DNA of 62,389 nucleotides from Burkholderiales bacterium (GTDB lineage Bacteria > Pseudomonadota > Gammaproteobacteria > Burkholderiales > Burkholderiaceae_C). The stretch is taken from the NCBI GenBank assembly GCA_019509985.1, contig JAEKLF010000047.1, positions 1 to 62,389 on the forward strand, written 5' to 3'. Position numbers and translations under genes: made by a program. The notes under the pieces are model-generated. The model was given only the letters and a program-made list of their open reading frames with translations, searched no databases and was not told the DNA's origin. Each line of letters opens with the position of its first letter. Position 1 is the first letter of the stretch. Positions 9,170-18,171 of this stretch are shown here, in pieces.

Positions 9170-11182
9170 ATGATCGGTTGGTGGAGCCGCCTGCCGCGCG
9201 ACACGCGCGACAGCTTCTTCCTGCTCGGCGTCATCGCCGCCGTGCTGGCGCCGCATGCCAGCCACCTGCCGTGGTGGAGCACAGCGCTGACCACCGTCGT
9301 CCTCGCCTGGCGCGGCCTGCTGGCCTGGCGCCAGCGGCCGCTGCCGAGCCGCTGGTGGCTGCTGGCCGTCGTGGCGGTGTATTCGGCGCTGACCTGGCTG
9401 ACGTTTCGCACGCTGATCGGCCGCGAGGCCGGCATCACGCTGCTCGTCATGTTGATGGCGCTGAAGACGCTCGAGTTGCGCGCCCGCCGCGACGCCTTCG
9501 TCGTCTTCTTCCTCGGCTTCTTCCTCGTGCTGGCGCAGTTCCTGTTCTCGCAGTCGCTGCTGACGGCCATCGGCTCGCTGGTCTCGCTGTGGGGCCTGCT
9601 CGCCGCCGTCGTGCTGGCGCAGATGCCCTCGGGCGTGCCCAGCATCGCCATCGCCGCCCGTCGCGCCGCCGGCACGACGGCGCTGGGCCTGCCGGTCATG
9701 GTGCTGCTCTTCGTGCTGTTCCCGCGCATCGCGCCGCTGTGGGGCGTGCCGACCGAAGCCATCGGCCGCACCGGTTTGTCCAACCAGCTCGAATTCGGCG
9801 CGATGAACGAGATCGCCAACGACGACAGCATCGCGATGCGGCTCAAGTTCGAAGGCCCGCCGCCGCCGCCCGACCAGCGCTACTTCCGCGGCCCGGTGCT
9901 GACCCGCTTCGACGGCAAGACCTGGCGCGCACCCGACGGCCGGCCGAACCAGAGCTGGCTGCGCGGCCGCGACGAACTCGTCACCTCCGGCCCCGCGCTG
10001 CGCTACGAGATGACGCTGGAGCCGCTGCGCATCCCCGTGCTGCCGCTGCTGGAGATGAGCCCCGGCGCCGTCGGCAGCGAGCTGGCCCTGCCCGACCTGA
10101 CCCTCATTCGCAGCTCCGAACTGCAATGGCTGTCACCGCGGCCCATCACCGAGCGCCTGCGCCTGAACACCAGCGCCCAGCCGACCTGGCAGGCCGGCCT
10201 GCACCGCAACCGCATGCAGCAGGCCCTGGACCTGGCATTGCCGGCCGGCTACAACCCACGCTCCGTCGCCTGGGCCCAGGCGCTGGCCCAGCAGCCGCGC
10301 TTCGCCGGCCTCGCCCCCGGACCGCGCGCCGAGGCGCTGGCCGCCGCGCTGCTCGACCATGTGCGCGCCAACGACTACCTCTACACGCTGGCCCCCGGCC
10401 GCTACGGCGAAGACTCGCCGCACGTCATCGACGAGTTCTGGCTCGACCGCCGCCTGGGCTTCTGCGAGCACTTCGCCTCCGCCTTCGTCGTGCTGATGCG
10501 CGCCATGGGCGTGCCGGCGCGCATCGTCACCGGGTTCCAGGGCTGGGACGCCGAGCCGCAGGACGGCTACCTCGTCGTGCGCAACGCCAACGCCCACGCC
10601 TGGGCCGAATTCTGGGTCGACGGCAAGGGCTGGCTGCGCAGCGACCCGACCGCCGCCGTCGCGCCCAACCGCGTCACCCAGGGCCTGGCGCTGCGCCCGC
10701 AGCCCGGCGTCATCGGCCAGCTGAACCCGACGCTGTGGCGCGCCCTGCGCAACAGCTGGGAGACCATCAACAACCGCTGGCAGCAGCTGGTGCTGAACTA
10801 CTCGCGCCAGAACCAGTTCGACCTGCTGAAGAGCCTCGGCTTCGAGAGCCCGGACTGGACCGCGCTGGGCCAGGCCCTGGCCGGCGTCATCCTCGCGCTG
10901 GCCCTGGCCTCGGGCGCCTGGATACGCTGGAGCAGCCGCCCGCACGACGCCTGGAGCCGGCAGCGCGCGCGCATCCTGGCCCTGCTCGCCCGCGCCGGTG
11001 TCGTCGCGCCGACCCACGAAAGCCCGGCCGCCTGGGCGCGAGCGCTGCGGCAGCGGTTCGGCCAGAAGGCCGAGCCGGCCGCGCAGTGGCTGGAGAAGCT
11101 GGAGCGCTCGCGCTACGCGGCCGACGCGCCGGCGCCGGCCTGGGGTGAATTCCACCGGGCGGCGCGAATGCTGAAGGGCTGA
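9170..11182 (+). CDS. TgpA-type membrane transglutaminase (DUF3488)
   Basis: 670 residues: about six transmembrane helices in the first 190 residues (the DUF3488 region), a periplasmic transglutaminase core, then a TM helix near 565-585 and a cytoplasmic DUF4129-like tail. The catalytic triad is visible: C432 in LGFCEHFASAF, H476 in NANAHAWAEFWV and D492 in RSDPTAAV. Pseudomonas TgpA is an essential inner-membrane protein of this architecture; its substrate is unknown, with cell-wall or envelope roles proposed. Third gene of the MoxR-DUF58-TgpA operon. Confidence 0.92.
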   Translation: MIGWWSRLPRDTRDSFFLLGVIAAVLAPHASHLPWWSTALTTVVLAWRGLLAWRQRPLPSRWWLLAVVAVYSALTWLTFRTLIGREAGITLLVMLMALKTLELRARRDAFVVFFLGFFLVLAQFLFSQSLLTAIGSLVSLWGLLAAVVLAQMPSGVPSIAIAARRAAGTTALGLPVMVLLFVLFPRIAPLWGVPTEAIGRTGLSNQLEFGAMNEIANDDSIAMRLKFEGPPPPPDQRYFRGPVLTRFDGKTWRAPDGRPNQSWLRGRDELVTSGPALRYEMTLEPLRIPVLPLLEMSPGAVGSELALPDLTLIRSSELQWLSPRPITERLRLNTSAQPTWQAGLHRNRMQQALDLALPAGYNPRSVAWAQALAQQPRFAGLAPGPRAEALAAALLDHVRANDYLYTLAPGRYGEDSPHVIDEFWLDRRLGFCEHFASAFVVLMRAMGVPARIVTGFQGWDAEPQDGYLVVRNANAHAWAEFWVDGKGWLRSDPTAAVAPNRVTQGLALRPQPGVIGQLNPTLWRALRNSWETINNRWQQLVLNYSRQNQFDLLKSLGFESPDWTALGQALAGVILALALASGAWIRWSSRPHDAWSRQRARILALLARAGVVAPTHESPAAWARALRQRFGQKAEPAAQWLEKLERSRYAADAPAPAWGEFHRAARMLKG

Positions 11183-11202
11183 AGCCGCGAGACACTGGGC
11201 CC

Positions 11203-12249
11203 ATGCCTTCACGCCTGCACGCCGTTCTGCTGTCCCTGGTCTTCGCGGTTCCGATCGCCAGGGCCGAGGAACCTAGCCGAACACCGCGCGAATTGATCGA
11301 CCGGCTCGGCGTGGAGATCCGGCAAATCCTTGAGACCTCCGGCTCGTCGACGACGCCGGATGATGCCGAACGCGCAGTGGCAGACCAGATCAAGGCACTG
11401 ATCCAGACTTCCGGAAGCCACCCTTCGCTGATCGATGCCGACGGCCAGGGTCGCACACCGCTGATGGTGGCAGCGAGCGATGGGGACGCGCTGGTCGTCC
11501 GCGCGCTGTTGGCCGATCCGGGTGTAAGGCAAGGCATCAACGCGCGCGACTCGACCGGCGAAACCGCCTGGATGCTGGCGAACTTCGCGCCCTCGCTGAC
11601 ACTGGTGGCCTGCCAGCCTGGCAACCTCACCGCTGAACGCAACCTGCTGATGCCGCCATATCTGCGGCGCATGGCGCACCTGATGAAGACCCACTGGGCT
11701 GCGTTCGAAGACATCGTTCACGCGCTGGAAGATGCAGGTGCACAAGCCGCACCCGAGGATGCGAAGCGGGTCTGGCTGGCCCATTGCCCCAACGCAACGC
11801 CCGATCTCCGTCAGGCTCTGGCCGAGGGCGAGCTGATGTCCACACTGATCAACGAGGCTGTCACTCGACAAATCAGTTTCAACAAGGCTGTTCGCGAAAA
11901 TCCCGCCAGCGTTCCTGCGAACCCGCCAGACGACATGAAGTTCTCTCTGCAACCACAGAAGTCAGTCGAGGAACACGGAATGGATCCGATGATCTGCGAG
12001 CGGATGCCGAAGGTGGAGATCTCCGACCCCAACAGGGTGCCCTGGGGTGGCCACGTCTCTTTCAAGATCGAGGCGACGACGCGCGCTGGCGTGGTGGAGA
12101 CCGTCGACTTTGAGCTCCTCCCTGCCAGAGCCACGCCCAGTGCCAGCGCCATCAGCTTCTACCGCCGCCTTGTACTGCGGGCGCTGGCTGGCTACCAATG
12201 CTTGGGGCCGCACATTTTCAAACAAGAATTCAACTTCCGCGGCGGTTGA
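11203..12249 (+). CDS. Secreted ankyrin-repeat protein with TonB-C-like tail
   Basis: 348 residues with an N-terminal signal peptide (MPSRLHAVLLSLVFAVPIARAEE). One to two ankyrin repeats are visible at about 85-130 (GRTPLMVAASDGDALVVRAL, then STGETAWMLANFA). The last 80 residues (TRAGVVETVDFELLPA ... SFYRRLVLRALAGYQC ... FKQEFNFRGG) follow the pattern of the TonB C-terminal domain, where a final hydrophobic strand ends in EFxFR. That reading is mine and untested. It sits 20 bp after tgpA and may be transcribed with it. GC at third positions is lower than in neighbours, which hints at less codon optimisation or later arrival. Confidence 0.6.
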   Translation: MPSRLHAVLLSLVFAVPIARAEEPSRTPRELIDRLGVEIRQILETSGSSTTPDDAERAVADQIKALIQTSGSHPSLIDADGQGRTPLMVAASDGDALVVRALLADPGVRQGINARDSTGETAWMLANFAPSLTLVACQPGNLTAERNLLMPPYLRRMAHLMKTHWAAFEDIVHALEDAGAQAAPEDAKRVWLAHCPNATPDLRQALAEGELMSTLINEAVTRQISFNKAVRENPASVPANPPDDMKFSLQPQKSVEEHGMDPMICERMPKVEISDPNRVPWGGHVSFKIEATTRAGVVETVDFELLPARATPSASAISFYRRLVLRALAGYQCLGPHIFKQEFNFRGG

Positions 12250-12283
12250 CCGCCATCTCCGACACGGCCTTTATGCTGACGCT

Positions 12284-13357
12284 GTGAACCGTGCCCGTAT
12301 CGTCCTTCGCCTGAGCGCCAGCCTGCTGCTCGCCCTGTGCCTCGTAGCGCACGCCAAGCCCCACCACGCCAAGGCGCCCCCGCCACCCCAGCCGCTCGGC
12401 CCCCGCCCCGCCCTCGTCGCGTTCGCCGACGGCCTCGCCACCGCACAAGGCTGGGACGTCGCCGCGCTGCGCGAACAGCTGGCGCAGGCGCTGGACCTGC
12501 CCAAGGTCAAGCAGCTCATCCTGCCCGCTGCCGTCGGCACCGCCAAGAACTGGACCGCCTATCGCGACCGCTTCATTGAATCCAAACGATTGGACGCCGG
12601 CGCGGCCTTCTGGGCCGAGAACGAGACCGCCCTGGCCCGTGCCGAAAGCCAATACGGCGTGCCGGCCGAGATCGTCGTCGGCATCCTCGGCGTGGAGACC
12701 TTCTATGGCCGCATCACCGGCGGCTTCAAGGTGCTGGATGCGCTGGCCACGCTGGCCTTCGACTTCCCCAGCGAGCATCCGCGCGCGGCCGAGCGCCAGG
12801 CCTTCTTCCGCAACGAGCTGGCCGAGTTCCTGAAACTGTGCCGCGAGAACGGGCTGGACGCCGCCGACGTGCGCGGCAGCTATGCCGGCGCCCTGGGCTG
12901 GCCGCAGTTCATGCCCGGCAGCTGGCGCCAGCACGCGGTGGACTTCGATGGCGATGGCCGCATCGACCTGATCACAAGCCCGGTGGACGCCATCGGCAGC
13001 GTCGCCCACTACCTGGCCGAGTACGGCTGGAAGCCCGGCGAGGCCACGCACTACAGCGTGCGCCTGCCGGCCGACCCGATCACGCGGCGCCGCCTGCTGG
13101 CGCCGGACATCAAGCCCAAATTCACCGCTGCCGACCTTCAGGAAGCCGGCGCCCAGCCGTCGGAGGCCGCGCGCGACCACGTCGGGCCGATGGCCGTCAT
13201 CGAGCTGCAGAACGGCCCGCGAAAGCCGACGACCGTGCTGCTCGGCACGGAGAACTTCTGGGTCGTCACGCGCTACAACTGGTCGGCCTATTACGCGCTG
13301 GCCGTCATCGAGCTGGGCCAGGCGGTGAAAGCGCGGCGGCTGCAGGCGACGCGATGA
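12284..13357 (+). CDS. mltB: Lytic murein transglycosylase B
   Basis: 357 residues from a GTG start; the frame is open further upstream but only this start puts the signal peptide (VNRARIVLRLSASLLLALCL) at the N terminus. MltB/SLT family 3: catalytic E138 in GILGVETFYGR, followed by NELAEFLKLC, GSYAGALGWPQFMPGSW and DFDGDGRIDL, all family signatures. It cleaves the MurNAc-GlcNAc bond of peptidoglycan, leaving 1,6-anhydro ends. No lipobox is evident, so it is probably a soluble periplasmic form. Its stop overlaps the start of the TetR gene in ATGA. Confidence 0.92.
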   Translation: MNRARIVLRLSASLLLALCLVAHAKPHHAKAPPPPQPLGPRPALVAFADGLATAQGWDVAALREQLAQALDLPKVKQLILPAAVGTAKNWTAYRDRFIESKRLDAGAAFWAENETALARAESQYGVPAEIVVGILGVETFYGRITGGFKVLDALATLAFDFPSEHPRAAERQAFFRNELAEFLKLCRENGLDAADVRGSYAGALGWPQFMPGSWRQHAVDFDGDGRIDLITSPVDAIGSVAHYLAEYGWKPGEATHYSVRLPADPITRRRLLAPDIKPKFTAADLQEAGAQPSEAARDHVGPMAVIELQNGPRKPTTVLLGTENFWVVTRYNWSAYYALAVIELGQAVKARRLQATR

Positions 13358-13950
13358 GCGCGCTGCGCCCGCGCAAGCGGCCGACGCAGCCGCGCGCCGT
13401 CGAGACGGTGGCCTGCATCCTCGAAGCTGCCGCGCAGATCCTCGAGGCGCAGGGCCAGGCGGCTTTCAACACGAATGCCGTGGCCGAGCGCGCCGGGGTC
13501 AGCATCGGTTCGCTCTACCAGTATTTCCCGGGCAAGGACGCGCTGCTCATCGCGCTGATGCAGCGCGAGAAGGACCGGTTTGGCGCCGACGCCGCAGCGG
13601 CGCTGAGCGAACCCACCGGTCGTACGGCGCTGCAGCACCTCATTCAGGCCGCCGTGCGCCAGCAACTGAGCCGTGCCGAACTGGCGCGGCTGCTGGACAT
13701 TGCCGAGGAACGCCCCGAGGCCCGCAAGGCGGTGGACGGCAAGAGTGGTTTCGGCGCGCTAATCCACCAGATCCTGGCGCGGCCCGACCTGCCGGCCCAG
13801 CCCGACGTGGCGCGCGCCGCCGACGACGTCGGCCAGATCATCCGCGCGCTGATCGACGCTGCCGGCCTGCGCGGCGACACGGATGCCGTGGCGCTTGAAA
13901 GGCGGCTCTGCGCGGCGGTCTTCGGCTACCTCGGTGCGGCGCAAATGTGA
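13354..13950 (+). CDS. TetR/AcrR-family regulator coupled to mltB
   Basis: 198 residues starting in the ATGA overlap with mltB. The N-terminal HTH is typical: ILEAAAQILEAQGQAAFNTN, AVAERAGVSIGSLYQYFPGKDALL. The C-terminal ligand domain (residues 75-198) is of the short alpha-helical kind and gives no clue to the effector. Coupling to a cell-wall hydrolase gene is unusual; the target could be mltB itself or a distant promoter. No clear operator was seen close by. Confidence 0.88.
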   Translation: MSALRPRKRPTQPRAVETVACILEAAAQILEAQGQAAFNTNAVAERAGVSIGSLYQYFPGKDALLIALMQREKDRFGADAAAALSEPTGRTALQHLIQAAVRQQLSRAELARLLDIAEERPEARKAVDGKSGFGALIHQILARPDLPAQPDVARAADDVGQIIRALIDAAGLRGDTDAVALERRLCAAVFGYLGAAQM

Positions 13951-14073
13951 GCAGGCGCGCCGGCCGCGCGGCGCTGCGCCGGAGACGGCCCATGCGAGTA
14001 GCCTGAAACCGCCCCGGCGCCGACAGTGAAGGCCCCGCGAACACCCGGTTCGCCTCGCACCACGGAGTCTTCC

Positions 14074-14475
14074 ATGACCACCACCTTCGCCCCCATGAAG
14101 CTCAACCATCTGAGCTTCCCGTCCAGCGACCCCGCGCAGACCGCGGCCTTCTTCGAGAAGTACCTCGGCTTCCGGATCGACCTGAGCGGCAAACACTGCA
14201 TCCTCAAGCGCCCCGGCTTCGACGTCGTCATCGAGAACGGCAGCGGCGCAACGCCGACCTGGCCGCAGACATTCCACGTCGGCTTCGAGCTGCCGACGCG
14301 CGCCGATGTCGAGGTGCTTTACGCGGCCATGGCTGCCGACGGCGTGCCGATGGAGACGCCCGTCATCGACCACGAACGCGGCTCGCGCTTCTTCTGCCGG
14401 GCGCCCGGCGGCGTGATGTTCGAGCTGAACACGCGGGCCGACGCGGCCCAGGCCTATCGCGGCAGCTTCGATTGA
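14074..14475 (+). CDS. VOC-family (glyoxalase/bleomycin resistance) protein
   Basis: 133 residues from the ATG at 14074, which has GGAG eight bases upstream; an in-frame start at 14026 would add an unstructured leader. One full beta-alpha-beta-beta-beta pair set: MKLNHLSFPSSDPAQTAAFF (metal ligand H likely H11), EKYLGFRI, then FHVGFELP and a C-terminal GGVMFELNTRAD with the second acidic ligand. Members of this superfamily bind a divalent metal and act on many small substrates or sequester drugs; the substrate here is unknown. It converges with the cyanophycinase-like gene. Confidence 0.8.
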   Translation: MTTTFAPMKLNHLSFPSSDPAQTAAFFEKYLGFRIDLSGKHCILKRPGFDVVIENGSGATPTWPQTFHVGFELPTRADVEVLYAAMAADGVPMETPVIDHERGSRFFCRAPGGVMFELNTRADAAQAYRGSFD

Positions 14476-14484
14476 GCGCCAGGC

Positions 14485-15567
14485 TCAGTACGGGTTGGGC
14501 ATCAGCACGCCCGTCTCGACCGAGATGAAATAGGGCGACTCGGTCGGCCAGGTCGCCACGTTGTAGTGCCCGCCGGCGACGCGCTTCTCGACCTGCAGGC
14601 TGCGGAAGGTCAGCGGCTTCTTGGCCTGCACCGTCGTCGGCGCCATCGTCGGCTTCAGAAAATAGGCGCGACCGGTACGCCCGCCCTGCCCGTCGTCATT
14701 GCCCATCACGGTGGCCATGTCGCCATCGACGACGACCGCCGTCTCCTCGTCCACGCCGATGCCGCGCAGCGCCGGCCAGCCGGCCCAGCCGTCGGCCGAC
14801 AGCCGCGCCAGGAAGGTGACCAGGCGGCCCATGCGGTCACGGGTGACGAGATGGGCGTCGGTGATGACGCCGGCCATCAGCGGCAGCGCGTTCAGGAAGC
14901 TGCGGTCCAGCGTCACATTGCGGTCGTAGGGGTTGCCCATGGCCGTGGCCGATGACACCGACTGGTTGGCGCCGGAGTAGTCGAACTGCCCAAGCACGGA
15001 CAGGCCGGCGCTGGTGCCGCCGAAGGGCACGTGGCGCGCAACGGCGTCCTTCATCGCGGCCTCCAGCGGCGTGCCGGCCCATTGCGCGATGTAGGTGGAC
15101 TGGTCGCCCCCGGCGATGAAGAGCACGTCGGCGCGGGCGACGAGGTTCAGCACCTCCGCGGCGCTGGCGCCGGCGCGGCTCTTCAAAACGATGGATTCGA
15201 CCGAGTCGACGCCGTCCATGGCCATCAGGTAGGGGTTGTAGCCGTCGGCGCCGGAGGTGCGCAGGATGACGACGTCGACCTTGGCCGCCATGCCGCCGCG
15301 GGCCTTGGCGATCATGGCGCGGAAGGCGTCGTCGACGTCGATGCCGCCGCCCATCAGCACGAGCAGATTGCTCGCCGGCCGGGGCGGCAGCGCATCGGCC
15401 GGGCTGCCGCTGCGATAGACCTCGTAGTCCTTGCTGCTGACCGTGGCCTTGGCGCCGGTGCCGGCGCTACCGCCTCCGGCCCAAGCCGGCGCGGCGGCCA
15501 GGCCCGCGCAAAGCAAGGCGAGAGAAACGATGCGGCGGAGCCGGGACGGGGTCTGCGAGCATTCCAT
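14485..15567 (-). CDS. Secreted cyanophycinase-like peptidase (S51)
   Basis: 360 residues with a signal peptide (RRIVSLALLCAGLAAAPAWA). The S51 fold is recognisable: NLLVLMGGGID near 68-77, DVLFIAGGDQSTYI at 148-161, and the nucleophile elbow PFGGTSAGLSVL with S186. MGNPYDRNVTLDRSFLNALP resembles the loop that in cyanophycinases contributes to the Arg/Asp dipeptide pocket. Cyanophycinases hydrolyse multi-L-arginyl-poly-L-aspartate to beta-Asp-Arg; extracellular forms let bacteria feed on the polymer. The signal peptide supports a secreted form, but related S51 exopeptidases are possible. Confidence 0.8.
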   Translation of the reverse strand: MECSQTPSRLRRIVSLALLCAGLAAAPAWAGGGSAGTGAKATVSSKDYEVYRSGSPADALPPRPASNLLVLMGGGIDVDDAFRAMIAKARGGMAAKVDVVILRTSGADGYNPYLMAMDGVDSVESIVLKSRAGASAAEVLNLVARADVLFIAGGDQSTYIAQWAGTPLEAAMKDAVARHVPFGGTSAGLSVLGQFDYSGANQSVSSATAMGNPYDRNVTLDRSFLNALPLMAGVITDAHLVTRDRMGRLVTFLARLSADGWAGWPALRGIGVDEETAVVVDGDMATVMGNDDGQGGRTGRAYFLKPTMAPTTVQAKKPLTFRSLQVEKRVAGGHYNVATWPTESPYFISVETGVLMPNPY

Positions 15568-15691
15568 GCGATTTCTCCTACAACGGGCAGCGACCGAGCG
15601 AGTGTAGGCAGACCGGCGCCCGCAACGACAGCTGCAGCTTTTGCGTGTCCGCCAGGCCGAATCGACGTCCTCGCTGGCCGGCGGTGGTTCG

Positions 15692-18091
15692 TCACAGGCC
15701 GCTCTCGTCGGCGGCCTGTTCAGGCCCCGTCAACGTGCCCAGGTCGATGGGCGGCGCGACACGGTCACTCCAGTAGCGGCGGCTCAGGTCGCGCTCGCAG
15801 CTGGCTGCGGCCGGAACGTCACTGCGCCACCGCCAGGCCCCGCAGGCCGGGCTCGCGACGACCGCGATGCCCGCGGCCTGGTAGCGTGCCAGCACCGGCG
15901 GCGCGGGGTGGCCAAAGCGGCTGCGATAGCCGGCCTGCACCAGGCCCGTCACAGGCCGCACCGCTGCGAGGAACTCGGCGCTCGACGAGGTCTTGCTGCC
16001 GTGGTGGGGCACCAGCAGCACGTCGGCGTGCAAGTCGGGCTCGCGTTTCACGAGGCGCCTCTCCTGCTCGGCCTCCAGGTCGCCGGCCAGCAGCGCGCGC
16101 CGGCTCCTGGCCGACGTGATGCGCAGCACGCAGGACAAATCGTTGGACTTGAGCCCGGCCTCGTAGAGCGCGGGCGTCGGGTGCAGCACATCGAAGCGCA
16201 CGCCGTCCCAGGTCCAGCCCTGCCCCGCTTCGCAGCGCACCGCGGGCGGGCCCGCGCGCAGCAGCGGGTGGCCGGGCTCGAGCGAGCTGCGCAGCTCGGC
16301 CACGGGCAAGGCCTGCATCAGCGTCGCCGCGCCGCCGACGTGATCGCTGTCGCGGTGGCTCAGCATCAGCACATCGAGCCGGTGCAGGCCCAGCGAACGC
16401 AGCAACGGCAGCAGCACGCGCTCGCCGGCATCGGCGCCGGGCGCGTAGGCCGGCCCGGTGTCGAAGAGCAGCGCGTGGCCCTGCGTGCGAACCAGCACCG
16501 CATTGCCCTGGCCGATGTCCGGCGCCAGCAGCTCGAACTCGCCCTCGGGCGGGCGCGGCACGGCCGGCCACAGCAGCGGCACGGTCATCGCCAGGCCCGC
16601 CAGCCGCAGCCGCCACGGCAGCCGCATGACCATCAACGCCGCGCCCAGCAGCGCCAGCAGCTGCGCCCACAGGGGCGCAGTGGGCAGCCACCAGACAGCG
16701 CCCGGCAGCGCAGTCAGCAGCTTCAGCCAGGCCATCAGCCCATGCATCAGCACCGCGGCCACGGCCCACAGCGGTGCCCACAGTCCGCCCAGCAAGGCCA
16801 GCGGCGTGACGACGAAGCTGATCAGCGGAATGGCCAGCAGGTTGGCCAGCAGACCGACGAGGGACAGCTGCGCGAAGCAGATCAGGCTCAGCGGCGCGAG
16901 GCCGACCGTCGCGATGGCCTGCGTGCGCAGCGCGGCCTTCAAGCGCGGCCACCAGCCCCGCGCCATGTCGCCGCTCGCCGCCATCAGCAGGCCCACTGCG
17001 CCGAAGGACAGCCAGAAGCCCGGCTGCATGAGCGCCCACGGGTCCACCGCCGTGACGCCGACGGCCGCGGCCAGCAACACCAGCGGCCAGGGCCATCGCA
17101 GGCCCAGGGTCTGCAGACCGGCCACGGCCGCCAGCATGACGACCGTGCGCTGGGCCGGCACGCCCCAGCCCGAGAACAAGGCATAGCCCAGCGCCGCCGC
17201 CACGCCCACCCAGCGCGCGGCCATCGGCGCGGGCAGGCGCAGGCACAGCCAACGGCTGCGCCGCCACAGCGGTGCGACAAGGGCGGCGGCCAGCCAGGCG
17301 AACAGCGTCACGTGCATGCCCGAGACGCTCAAAAGATGGGCCACCGCGGTGTCGCGGAACAGCGCCCAGTCGGCATGCGTGATCGCGTTCTGGTCGCCCA
17401 GGCTCAACGCCGCGAGCACGCCGGCCATGCCGGGGTCGGCCACGCGCTCGCGGATGGCCGTGCGCAGGCGCTGGCGGGCGGCATCCAGTTCCCACCAGGG
17501 CGCGGCCTGCAGGCGCTCGGATGCACGCACGACGCCGCTGGCGCGCAGGCCCTGCTCGAACAACCACAGCTCCGCGTCGAAGCCGCCCGGGTTGGCCAGG
17601 CCATGGGCGCGCTTGAGCCGGGCCGTGAAGCGCCAGTGCTCGCCGGCGGTGATGGGGGGCCCGTCGTAGGCCAGCAGCATCAGCCGCCGTGGCACCTCGG
17701 GTGGCAGCGCGGTACCGGTCGGGCCGACGGACTCCACCGCGAACTCGAAACGCCAGCCCGGCACGCCGCCCTGGCCGGTGATGGCGATGGGCAGCGAGCT
17801 GACGCGTCCGCTCAGCACCAGGTCGCGGCCCTCCCACGCGGGGTGCAGCTCGGGTGCCATGCGCAGCTCGGCGCGCCAGGCGCCCTGGGTGAAGGCCAGC
17901 ACGGCCGCGCAGCCGGCCAGCGCCAGCCAATGTCGGCGCCGCAACAGCCAGAACAGCGCGAGCGCCACGGCCAGCGCTGCGTACTCCCACCGCGTGGGCA
18001 GGCGTTCGCAGCGATGCAGCAAGGCCAGGCCCGCGAGCCAGGCCAGGCTCACCGCCACGAGTTCCCGAGCGCCCCAAGGCCGCTTCGCCAA
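15692..18091 (-). CDS. comEC: ComEC/Rec2 DNA-uptake channel protein
   Basis: 799 residues, full length. Order: N-terminal DUF4131 region (1-200), the Competence domain with about eight transmembrane helices (220-500; SLGDQNAITHADWALFRDTA, VAHLLSVSGMHVTLFA), and a C-terminal metallo-beta-lactamase domain (510-780) with LSHRDSDHVGGA and LLVPHHGSKTS. ComEC forms the inner-membrane channel that takes in single-stranded DNA during natural transformation, and the MBL domain may degrade the second strand. No other competence gene is nearby, which is normal for this gene. Confidence 0.95.
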   Translation of the reverse strand: MAKRPWGARELVAVSLAWLAGLALLHRCERLPTRWEYAALAVALALFWLLRRRHWLALAGCAAVLAFTQGAWRAELRMAPELHPAWEGRDLVLSGRVSSLPIAITGQGGVPGWRFEFAVESVGPTGTALPPEVPRRLMLLAYDGPPITAGEHWRFTARLKRAHGLANPGGFDAELWLFEQGLRASGVVRASERLQAAPWWELDAARQRLRTAIRERVADPGMAGVLAALSLGDQNAITHADWALFRDTAVAHLLSVSGMHVTLFAWLAAALVAPLWRRSRWLCLRLPAPMAARWVGVAAALGYALFSGWGVPAQRTVVMLAAVAGLQTLGLRWPWPLVLLAAAVGVTAVDPWALMQPGFWLSFGAVGLLMAASGDMARGWWPRLKAALRTQAIATVGLAPLSLICFAQLSLVGLLANLLAIPLISFVVTPLALLGGLWAPLWAVAAVLMHGLMAWLKLLTALPGAVWWLPTAPLWAQLLALLGAALMVMRLPWRLRLAGLAMTVPLLWPAVPRPPEGEFELLAPDIGQGNAVLVRTQGHALLFDTGPAYAPGADAGERVLLPLLRSLGLHRLDVLMLSHRDSDHVGGAATLMQALPVAELRSSLEPGHPLLRAGPPAVRCEAGQGWTWDGVRFDVLHPTPALYEAGLKSNDLSCVLRITSARSRRALLAGDLEAEQERRLVKREPDLHADVLLVPHHGSKTSSSAEFLAAVRPVTGLVQAGYRSRFGHPAPPVLARYQAAGIAVVASPACGAWRWRSDVPAAASCERDLSRRYWSDRVAPPIDLGTLTGPEQAADESGL

Positions 18092-18171
18092 TGCCCCTCC
18101 CCACGCCCTCCGGATTGGGGCCGGGGTGTAGCATGCCGCGGTTTTTCGCTTGCGCCACCGCGCTTCCCCGC

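Noticed and set aside
13951..14073. Possible small gene between the TetR and VOC genes
   Set aside because: Short frames only, no ribosome-binding site except that of the VOC gene.
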